Source of the DNA: Alteromonas lipotrueiana
GTDB taxonomy: Bacteria; Pseudomonadota; Gammaproteobacteria; Enterobacterales; Alteromonadaceae
Assembly (NCBI RefSeq): GCF_019249245.1
Contig: NZ_JAESDK010000002.1
Coordinates: forward strand, 124,001 to 188,000
Length of the DNA stretch: 64,000 nucleotides
Direction: 5' to 3'
Shown: positions 57,235-64,000 of the stretch, in pieces
How positions within the stretch are numbered: position 1 is the first letter of the stretch
Layout: the number at the start of each line of letters is the position of its first letter
Made by a program: the position numbers and the translations under genes
Notes under the pieces: generated by a model
Seen by the model: only the letters and a program-made list of their open reading frames with translations
What the model was told of the DNA's origin: nothing
Databases searched by the model: none

Positions 57235-58164
57235 AAACATTAGCTGAAAGCCTAATCCCACTCGTTCCTGCGAACGGTCATAGTCAATCAGTGAGTCGCC
57301 ATAACCGTTAAAGTACTGCAACAAAACTTCATAACGGTCAGATAGGGGATAACTCAGGTTCATCTCGATGCTGCCCCGATTAGTGCCAAAATTCAAATTA
57401 TTGCGCAGCCGGGCCAGCAATTTGAAATTACCCATTCGGGTACCGTAACCTAACTCTATACGACCGTAATAATCCTGTATGTTCGGGTTGTCATCACCCG
57501 TAGGGTCGGTAGGCGAGCTTTTGTCATCTTCAGGAATACGATACCAGGTTTTAAGGTAATAAAGGTCATCAAAGTCAGAAAACAATACCGTGGCAAACAA
57601 CCGGTTCCAGCTTCGCGAGCGCAGACCCGACTGTCCATTTGACATATGATTAAAGCCTACCTGAAACGCACTAAAGTCATAGCCTAAAAATGTGATGTCA
57701 GCTTCTTTCATGTAAAAAACTTCAGGTTCGTAGTTAGTTTCGCGAAAAGGTTTCGAGACCTCTGAATTATACAGTTGCCAGAACGATGTGAGCGTAAAAC
57801 CCAGATACACCCCGTCGGTAGACTCATTGGGCAAATACATAGGCAACTTTACACTAAGCTGAAATTTAGCTTCTTTATTATCGACATTTAGCGCAGTAAG
57901 TTCTTCGTTACCTACCGAATTTGGGTTGGTCACGTAGGTCATGGGCAAAATAAAATTGGGATGATGCTGCGAGATAACGAACAGATTATCCAGGGCTTGT
58001 CGGTCAGCTTCAAAGCGTGAGCTGAGGATACCTGGCGCTTGTTTTATTTTATCTGTTTCCTGAGGGCTTTCGGCTACCGGTTCAGGATCAGGCTGCTGCT
58101 GAGCAGCCCCGTCAGGGCTGCTTAGCGAAGTCAGTATAACAAGGGTTAAAAAAACACGTTTCAC
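57229..58164 (-). CDS. pldA: Outer-membrane phospholipase A
   Basis: A 311-residue outer-membrane beta-barrel phospholipase (OMPLA), which hydrolyses misplaced phospholipids in the outer leaflet. A signal peptide ends near GAA at residue 21. The catalytic motif is GFNHMSNGQSGLRSRSWNR: the His, Ser and Asn correspond to H142, S144 and N156 of E. coli. It ends in Phe-Leu after an aromatic-rich strand, as outer-membrane barrels do. It follows the MBL-fold gene by 14 bases. Confidence 0.93.
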   Translation of the reverse strand: MKRVFLTLVILTSLSSPDGAAQQQPDPEPVAESPQETDKIKQAPGILSSRFEADRQALDNLFVISQHHPNFILPMTYVTNPNSVGNEELTALNVDNKEAKFQLSVKLPMYLPNESTDGVYLGFTLTSFWQLYNSEVSKPFRETNYEPEVFYMKEADITFLGYDFSAFQVGFNHMSNGQSGLRSRSWNRLFATVLFSDFDDLYYLKTWYRIPEDDKSSPTDPTGDDNPNIQDYYGRIELGYGTRMGNFKLLARLRNNLNFGTNRGSIEMNLSYPLSDRYEVLLQYFNGYGDSLIDYDRSQERVGLGFQLMFL

Positions 58165-58178
58165 CCACGTTTCTCCTG

Positions 58179-59021
58179 TTAGGCGAAATTAAGTGACAGT
58201 CCTTCAGAAGCCGCCATCATGTCCAACGGCGATTCAGCGGCATCGATAAATCGATGACAATGTGCAACCACTGCATCAATATCGTCATCAGTACGTTCCG
58301 GATCGTGGCTGTATAAAGCTAAGCGTTTTGCGTTACAGGCCATTGCCAGCTTAACTGCTTCTTCGGCCACCGAATGACCCCAGCCAGACTTGGCGGGCAT
58401 GTCGGTTAGCATATACTGCGCATCATGTATAATAAGATCAGCATCACGGGCAAAGTCAACAAAAGACAAAAAGTCAGTTTCTTTTTGATAGGGAGGATAT
58501 AACTCGTTATCAGTCATATACACCACTTTTATGTTATCGGCAACAATGGCATAAGCACTGCCTTTACCCGGATGATTCATCGGCAGGCGCGAGATTGCTG
58601 CTGAACCAATTGTCCAATTTTCGGTTTCATCCGGCAATGGTGTTATTTGAATATCAGACAGCAGGGCACTTGAAGGAACCGGAAATACCGACCCCTGCAT
58701 TTGACGTAATATTTGGTCATGCTCGGGTAAGGTGGTTTGCCCAGGCGTGATTTTAATTTCACGATCTTTTTGATAAATGGGCGCAAAAAAGGGAAATCCC
58801 TGAATATGATCCCAGTGATTGTGGGTTAATAATAGATGAATAGGTGTCGTTTTTTTGATCAGAACATTGCCGAGTTGGCGAATTCCTGTACCCGCATCAA
58901 AAATAATATCAGTGCCATCATCGGTGGCCACATGCACACACGCAGTATTACCCCCATAGCGTACAAAATCCTTTCCCGGAGTGGGAATAGAACCGCGTAC
59001 ACCGTAAAACGTTAGCCGCAT
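58179..59021 (-). CDS. MBL-fold metallo-hydrolase
   Basis: A 280-residue metallo-beta-lactamase-fold hydrolase. It opens with FYGVRGSIPTPG and RYGGNTACV, has the metal motif THNHWDH at about residue 86, and further His/Asp in RLPMNHPGKG, VYMTDNELYPP and IHDAQYML. This arrangement resembles cyclic-phosphodiesterase or tRNA-processing members of the family. Substrate unknown. It lies between proS (34 bases upstream) and pldA. Confidence 0.83.
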   Translation of the reverse strand: MRLTFYGVRGSIPTPGKDFVRYGGNTACVHVATDDGTDIIFDAGTGIRQLGNVLIKKTTPIHLLLTHNHWDHIQGFPFFAPIYQKDREIKITPGQTTLPEHDQILRQMQGSVFPVPSSALLSDIQITPLPDETENWTIGSAAISRLPMNHPGKGSAYAIVADNIKVVYMTDNELYPPYQKETDFLSFVDFARDADLIIHDAQYMLTDMPAKSGWGHSVAEEAVKLAMACNAKRLALYSHDPERTDDDIDAVVAHCHRFIDAAESPLDMMAASEGLSLNFA

Positions 59022-59055
59022 GGTTCCTCCTGCAGGCCCGACCGACTTTTAAACA

Positions 59056-60771
59056 TTACAGCGCATGAACAAAATCGCTGACCGAGTCGATATCGAGCAA
59101 TTGTTTTTCACCTGTTCGGCGATGCTTGTATTCAACCTGCTGATTGTCTAGGTTTCTCTCGCCAATAACAATACTGTGAGGTATGCCAATTAATTCCATG
59201 TCATTAAACATAACACCTGGGCGCTCTTTACGATCATCAAACAGTACCTCAATATTGAGGTCGGTGAGCTTTTGATACAGGGCTTCAGCGGTTTCTTTGA
59301 TACGCTGAGATTTATGCATGTTCATCGGAATCAATGCGACTTTAAATGGCGCAATCGCGTCAGGCCAGATGATGCCGTATTTATCATGATTCTGCTCGAT
59401 AGCCGCCGCTACTATTCGTGACACCCCAATACCGTAGCATCCCATCGTCAGGGTTTGGTGTTTACCAGTCTCGCTCAGTACACCGCAATTCATTGCTTTA
59501 GAGTATTTGTCGCCCAACTGAAATATATGACCCACTTCAATGCCACGCTTTATCTCTAACTGGCCGTTATCATCAGGTGAAGCATCGCCTGCCATCACAT
59601 TGCGTATATCTGCAATCTCAGGTTTGTCCGACCAGTTTGCATTTAACTGCATGTGATTGGTTTTGCCCGCTCCGCAGATAAAGTCGGCCAAAGCTGCAGC
59701 GCTATGATCAGCAACCGTTGAAATCTTCAGGTTGGAGGCATCAGCAAACAGGGGGCTGCATCCCAGTAAGCTGGTGGCTTTTTCTTCACTGGCGAACACC
59801 AGTGGAGTAGCTACCATTGGCAGTTTTTCAGCTTTTACTGTGTTCAGCACGTGGTCAGCTCGTAATACCAACGCGACCCACTGTTCGGAAGTCTCGGTGC
59901 TATCTTCAGGTTCGGCCGCTTTAACAACCAAAACCTGCAGCGCCTGGCTGGCACTACTGTCTGCTTTACTATAAAACTCGTCCATAGGCTGGTTTTCAGG
60001 TTTTTCGACGACCTTAACCGATTTACCGGAGGCTTGCTGAGCCTCTGTAGGCTTTTGAGCCGGGGTCATTTCAACATTTGCCGCATAATCACCGGAACTT
60101 GAAAACGCGATAGCATCTTCGCCAGATTCAGCCAATACATGAAATTCGTGAGACACGCTACCGCCAATAGAGCCTGAGTCGGCAATTACCGCGCGATAGT
60201 CCAGCCCTAAACGTTCAAATATAGCACAATAAGCCTGATACATTTTTTGATAAGTAGTATCTAAGCAGTCGTCGTCTAAATGAAAGCTGTAGGCATCTTT
60301 CATGGTAAACTCACGGCCCCGCATAATGCCGAAGCGTGGTCGAACTTCGTCACGGAATTTAGTTTGAATCTGATACAAATTCAGCGGTAGCTGTTTGTAG
60401 CTGCTTACTTCGTTGCGCACCAGTGCAGTGATCACCTCTTCATGAGTCGGGCCCAATACAAAGTCGCGTTGATGGCGGTCTTTAACCCTCAACAGTTCTG
60501 GACCATATTCGTCCCAACGGCCAGACTCTTCCCACAAATCGGCTGGCTGAACCACGGGCATCAACACTTCAACGCCACCGGCACGGTTCATCTCGTCACG
60601 CACTACATTGGCAACTTTATTTAAAACACGAAGACCCGAAGGAAGCCAGGTATACAGTCCTGACGCCAGTTTTCTAATCATACCGGCCCGCAGCATAAGC
60701 TGGTGACTGATAACTTCTGCATCTGCTGGCGTTTCTTTTTGAGTGGAAAGTAAATATTGGCTAGTGCGCAT
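59056..60771 (-). CDS. proS: Proline-tRNA ligase
   Basis: A class II synthetase of 571 residues that charges tRNA-Pro. Motif 2 has [21 protein letters not shown], and motif 3 the [20 protein letters not shown] stretch. The YbaK-like editing domain (about residues 225-400) is present, as in the bacterial long form, so misacylated Ala-tRNA-Pro can be edited. The C-terminal anticodon domain ends the protein. Confidence 0.97.
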   Translation of the reverse strand: MRTSQYLLSTQKETPADAEVISHQLMLRAGMIRKLASGLYTWLPSGLRVLNKVANVVRDEMNRAGGVEVLMPVVQPADLWEESGRWDEYGPELLRVKDRHQRDFVLGPTHEEVITALVRNEVSSYKQLPLNLYQIQTKFRDEVRPRFGIMRGREFTMKDAYSFHLDDDCLDTTYQKMYQAYCAIFERLGLDYRAVIADSGSIGGSVSHEFHVLAESGEDAIAFSSSGDYAANVEMTPAQKPTEAQQASGKSVKVVEKPENQPMDEFYSKADSSASQALQVLVVKAAEPEDSTETSEQWVALVLRADHVLNTVKAEKLPMVATPLVFASEEKATSLLGCSPLFADASNLKISTVADHSAAALADFICGAGKTNHMQLNANWSDKPEIADIRNVMAGDASPDDNGQLEIKRGIEVGHIFQLGDKYSKAMNCGVLSETGKHQTLTMGCYGIGVSRIVAAAIEQNHDKYGIIWPDAIAPFKVALIPMNMHKSQRIKETAEALYQKLTDLNIEVLFDDRKERPGVMFNDMELIGIPHSIVIGERNLDNQQVEYKHRRTGEKQLLDIDSVSDFVHAL

Positions 60772-60854
60772 TATTCGCGTCTCATCCTTAGGGAATTTAA
60801 AATCGGCAGTAGTTTAGCAGTATAGAAATGGTCTAAAAAGAAAAATGTCAGTTG

Positions 60855-61577
60855 TTATTCATTACATAAAGACAAATCACACACTATCACGCGCTTGCCC
60901 CTTACCTGCCAGCTTACATCAGCGTTATACAGCTTCACTTTATACACTTTTGGGTCGTCGTCATTTTGCTGGCGATAGGCCGGGCGGGGGTCCTGTGAAA
61001 GTACGCTTTTAATTAATTCTTTTAACTGCTGAGGGTAGGGTGAGTCGGGCGCTGTCAGCTGCTTCGTTACGGGCGGGGTAAACTCAACGGTTCGCATTGG
61101 AATATTGTGATATTGCGCCAGCGAGTCAGTGGCCTGGTTAATGCTGTCAGCGTAGGGCAGATAAGGTTTGATATCGACAATGGGTGTATGGGTCACCAGA
61201 TCAACACCGCTGACTTTGAGTACCGGACGGTTGTTACGAACCACCAAACCCTGATTCTTAACCACTGACATGCCAATACCATTGGGACGGTGAGTGCTGC
61301 GACTGGCAAACACGCCCAGGGTGGCATTGCCACCTAAACGAGGAGCTTTAACCAACGGTTTCCACCCTCGTTCTAAAGTTTCATGAAATACAAACAGCAA
61401 CCAAAGATGGCTGTAACCGTCTATACCCCTGAAGGCACTGGCATCGTAAATATCGTCATTAAAAAATATTTCACCTTCGGCGTCAGCCAGATTAGGCTGG
61501 CGGGGTATAGCGAATTTTTGTTTAAATGGACTGACAATATGGCCTATTGGTGACAGTGCGTACGATTCATAGGACAT
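60855..61577 (-). CDS. trmO: tRNA (t6A37-N6)-methyltransferase TrmO (TsaA-like)
   Basis: A 240-residue member of the UPF0066/TsaA family, which methylates N6 of t6A37 in tRNA-Thr. Segments seen are SPIGHIVSPFKQKFAIPRQP, GYSHLWLLFVFHE, and GVFASRSTHRPNGIGMSVV, with DLVTHTPIVDIKPYLPY; a C-terminal domain of about 90 residues follows. It is upstream of proS on the same strand, 83 bases away. Confidence 0.92.
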   Translation of the reverse strand: MSYESYALSPIGHIVSPFKQKFAIPRQPNLADAEGEIFFNDDIYDASAFRGIDGYSHLWLLFVFHETLERGWKPLVKAPRLGGNATLGVFASRSTHRPNGIGMSVVKNQGLVVRNNRPVLKVSGVDLVTHTPIVDIKPYLPYADSINQATDSLAQYHNIPMRTVEFTPPVTKQLTAPDSPYPQQLKELIKSVLSQDPRPAYRQQNDDDPKVYKVKLYNADVSWQVRGKRVIVCDLSLCNE

Positions 61578-61897
61578 GGGCGCGATACTCCGGGAGCAAA
61601 TAAGCCCAGCATTGTAATAGCAATATTGAAAATGTCCGAGTTTTCTATACTGGTATTCGCCTACCCGAACGAATAACCGGCGGGCTGGTTACCGGCAGAT
61701 GGAAAAAGCATCACGTATAATTTCGTTGCTGAAATACAACAAGTGTACACTTGGCGCTAAAAACTACCCGGAGCGGGTCTTACTAATATTGATTTTTGGG
61801 GTAAAATCCCAATAAAGAAGTCGCTGTAAAATTACTTTTCAGACACCACAACAATCGCAAAAAATTTTGAAAAAAATGCGCTTGTAGCAGGAATTTC
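61578..61897. other. Divergent intergenic region between trmO and the ABC exporter
   Basis: No gene is seen in 320 bases. A perfect TATAAT stands at 61716-61721 on the plus strand but without a good -35. A plausible AGGAA ribosome site precedes the ABC gene. No operator was recognised. Confidence 0.4.
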
Positions 61898-62818
61898 ATG
61901 ATATCAGTAAAAAATTTAAGTAAGTCATTTGGTGAGTTCACTGCAGTTAATGATTTATCTTTTGAAGTAAAGGCGGGAGACATTGTCGGTTTTTTAGGCC
62001 CTAACGGGGCAGGCAAATCTACCACCATGAAAATGCTGACCGGGTTTCACACGCCTACCCAAGGTGAGGTAAAAGTGAATGGCCGCCGCATGAGTAAAAA
62101 TGCCAACCGATTACAGCGCGATATTGGGTATCTTCCGGAAGGGGCACCGGCTTACTCTGATATGACCACCTTCCAGTTCCTGAATTTTATCGCAGATATT
62201 CGGGGGCTGGATAAACACGAGAAGCGTGACCGTTTAAAAGAGGTGATAGACCAGGTAGAGCTGCACCAGGTGCTGGATAAAACCGTCGATACGCTGTCAA
62301 AAGGCTTCAGGCGCAGGTTGGGGCTGGCTCAGGCGTTAGTCCATAATCCGCAAATTCTTATCTTAGACGAGCCGACGGACGGGCTTGACCCTAACCAAAA
62401 ACAACATGTTCGCCAGCTTATAAAGAATTTGTCTAAAGATAAGCTGGTTATTATTTCTACACATATTTTGGAAGAAGTCACCGCGGTGTGTAATCGGGTT
62501 ATTATTATTGCCAATGGCGCGATGCGTTTTGACGGAACGCCGGCCGAGCTTCAGCAGCAGTCTAAGTACCACCAGGCAGTAACAATAAAGCTCAGCTATG
62601 CCGCTGATATCACCGGTCTGTTAGAAATTGATGGTGTGGCCGATATGGAGGTCGATAAACAAACTGGCGAAGTCACCTTGTTCCCGGAGCCGGGGAAACA
62701 TATTCTCGGCCCTATTACAGAGCACGTTCAGCATTACCGGTTACCTATTGACCGGCTACATGTTGATGATGGCCGGTTAGAAGATGTGTTTGCCAACCTG
62801 ACTCAAGAGGACGCTTAA
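61898..62818 (+). CDS. ABC transporter ATP-binding protein (GldA-like)
   Basis: A 306-residue ABC ATPase. Walker A is GPNGAGKST; the signature is LSKGFRRRLGLAQAL, a degenerate form; Walker B is ILILDEPTDGLD. A C-terminal extension of about 80 residues follows the nucleotide-binding domain. The set of three genes (ATPase, permease, auxiliary protein) resembles the GldA-GldF-GldG system of gliding Bacteroidetes. In proteobacteria such sets are widespread, and gliding is not implied. Substrate unknown. AGGAA ribosome site. Confidence 0.92.
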   Translation: MISVKNLSKSFGEFTAVNDLSFEVKAGDIVGFLGPNGAGKSTTMKMLTGFHTPTQGEVKVNGRRMSKNANRLQRDIGYLPEGAPAYSDMTTFQFLNFIADIRGLDKHEKRDRLKEVIDQVELHQVLDKTVDTLSKGFRRRLGLAQALVHNPQILILDEPTDGLDPNQKQHVRQLIKNLSKDKLVIISTHILEEVTAVCNRVIIIANGAMRFDGTPAELQQQSKYHQAVTIKLSYAADITGLLEIDGVADMEVDKQTGEVTLFPEPGKHILGPITEHVQHYRLPIDRLHVDDGRLEDVFANLTQEDA

Positions 62819-62821
62819 CCG

Positions 62822-63556
62822 ATGAATGCTATTTTTGTTCTTGCTCGTCGCGAGTTTGCTTCGTTTTTTGCCACGCCCATCGCCTATGTATTTATTGCCA
62901 TATTTTTGATACTCAGCGGTATTTTTACCTTTTTTATGGGAGATTTGTACGAACGCGGTCAGGCCGACTTGCAACCTTTTTTCTCGTTTCATCCCTGGCT
63001 CTATTTATTTCTGGTACCGGCCATTGCCATGCGCGGCTGGGCCGAAGAAAGGCGTTCGGGCACCATTGAGTTGTTGATGACACTTCCAATTACGGTAACG
63101 CAGGCGGTAATAGGTAAGTTTATTGCAGCGTGGCTGGTGCTGTTGTTGGCGTTGCTTTTAACGTTTCCGGTGTGGCTGACCGTTAATTATTTGGGGCAGC
63201 CCGATAACGGAATAATATTGACAGGATATTTGGGTAGCTGGTTAATGGCGGGCGCCTTTTTAGCCATTAGTTTGTGTATGTCAGCGCTGACAAAAAATCA
63301 GGTCATTGCGTTTGTACTGGCAATAGCACTCTGTTTTTTGTTTGTGGTGGCAGGTTCCGATCTGGTGTTAGACGCCTTTACCTTATGGGCTGATAACAGT
63401 GTGGTCGATACTGTTGCCTCGTTTAGCTTTTTGCAGCGATTCGATGCCCTGTCAAAAGGGGTAATTGCGCTAAATGATGTTGTGTATTTTTTGCTCTCCA
63501 CAGGATTCTGGTTATATGCGTGCCAAATTATCATTGAACAAAAAAAGGCGGCCTGA
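62822..63556 (+). CDS. ABC transporter permease (GldF-like)
   Basis: A 244-residue permease with six predicted helices, starting with FFATPIAYVFIAIFLILSGIF, and including the helix around AWLVLLLALLLTFPVWLTV. An amphipathic segment with MRGWAEERRSGTIELLMTLP, typical of ABC-2 permeases, lies between helices 2 and 3. It follows the ATPase by 3 bases and is 3 bases before the auxiliary gene. Confidence 0.9.
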   Translation: MNAIFVLARREFASFFATPIAYVFIAIFLILSGIFTFFMGDLYERGQADLQPFFSFHPWLYLFLVPAIAMRGWAEERRSGTIELLMTLPITVTQAVIGKFIAAWLVLLLALLLTFPVWLTVNYLGQPDNGIILTGYLGSWLMAGAFLAISLCMSALTKNQVIAFVLAIALCFLFVVAGSDLVLDAFTLWADNSVVDTVASFSFLQRFDALSKGVIALNDVVYFLLSTGFWLYACQIIIEQKKAA

Positions 63557-63559
63557 ACA

Positions 63560-64000
63560 ATGCGCAAGATAACGACTCTGTTTACTTTATTGCTGGTGGC
63601 TTTGTTATTTATCGCACTGGTTATGATTAACCATAAGGTACTTGATCACGTCAGACTTGATTTAACCGAATCAAAAATTTACACCTTATCAAAAGGCAGT
63701 CGTGAGGTTATCGATGACATTGATGAGCCGGTAACATTGCACTTCTTTTTTTCAGATGATGCGACCAAGGGCATGACCAGCCTGCGTAATTACGCGGCGC
63801 GGGTTGAAAGCGTGTTACGCGAATATGAAAAGGCTGCCAACGGCAAAATCCGGTTAAATATTGTTGACCCTGAGCCATTTTCTGAAGAAGAAGATCGCGC
63901 CACCCAGTTCGGCCTGACCGGCGCGACACTAAACGGCGCCCATGAAACCGTATATTTTGGGCTGGCCGCCACCAATATGCTTGACGATCAGTTTGCGATT
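63560..64000 (+). CDS. Gld-like ABC auxiliary protein (3' end outside the window)
   Basis: The frame starts at ATG 63560 and is open to the last base, giving 147 residues of a longer protein. It has an N-terminal membrane helix (TLFTLLLVALLFIALVMINH), then RLDLTESKIYTLSKGSREVI, the typical start of GldG-like ABC-associated periplasmic proteins, and a following thioredoxin-like-fold region. It probably forms the external part of the exporter encoded by the two preceding genes. Confidence 0.85.
   Translation, partial: MRKITTLFTLLLVALLFIALVMINHKVLDHVRLDLTESKIYTLSKGSREVIDDIDEPVTLHFFFSDDATKGMTSLRNYAARVESVLREYEKAANGKIRLNIVDPEPFSEEEDRATQFGLTGATLNGAHETVYFGLAATNMLDDQFAI

Overview
The window is a continuous piece of a gammaproteobacterial chromosome. 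Gene content and order point to a marine member of the Alteromonadales, close to Alteromonadaceae. The support is an rlmN-pilF-rodZ-ispG-hisS-yfgM-bamB-der block, a queA-tgt-yajC-secD-secF block, a trmJ-cysE-iscR block, a 531-residue isocitrate lyase, and a yjf-type envelope operon. This is an inference from synteny and protein families, not a database result. No rRNA, tRNA, complete insertion sequence, prophage or CRISPR array was seen.

Layout. 1-2.8 kb: the tail of a trypsin-like protease, then a nucleotide-sugar dehydrogenase and a UDP-glucuronate epimerase-like gene for surface polysaccharide precursors. 2.8-3.6 kb: a gene-free array of about twenty direct copies of a 10-bp motif, plus three copies of an 80-bp module. 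4-10.3 kb, minus strand: an exosortase-system acyltransferase, then malate synthase G, a LysR regulator and isocitrate lyase (glyoxylate shunt). 10.7-12.2 kb: a lipoprotein alkaline phosphatase. 12.2-19 kb, minus strand: a VC0807-like membrane protein and a yjfI-J / channel-yjfK-L-M-C-rhomboid envelope module. 19.1-25.1 kb: a DUF6471 gene, a candidate small RNA, then queuosine tRNA modification and Sec translocon genes. 25.2-29.4 kb: an aspartic protease, suhB, trmJ, cysE and an RRM protein.

29.7-37.8 kb is an Fe-S assembly locus, iscR-iscS-sufB-C-D-S-A-T-E. It has two near-identical IscR operators, one before iscR and one before sufB. It has no iscU, and its IscS ends before the tail that docks IscU in E. 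coli. 37.9-47.8 kb: ndk and the rlmN-to-der housekeeping block. 47.9-48.5 kb is gene-free but highly structured. It holds two diverged 120-bp direct repeats ending in a covarying hairpin, then a long bulged inverted repeat, all overlapped by a minus-strand frame broken by one stop. 48.5-53.1 kb: xseA and guaB-guaA. 53.4-57.2 kb: an MDR oxidoreductase, a chemoreceptor with a structured leader, and a histone-deacetylase-family enzyme. 57.2-61.6 kb, minus strand: pldA, an MBL-fold hydrolase, proS and trmO. 61.9-64 kb: a Gld-like ABC exporter cut by the window end.

The most interesting parts are the structured der-xseA interval, the iscS-suf hybrid with its duplicated operator, the candidate sRNA beside queA, the extended yjf module, and the 2.8-3.6 kb repeat array. 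Start codons were chosen from ribosome binding sites and family N-termini; where they differ from the longest open frame, the entry says so.
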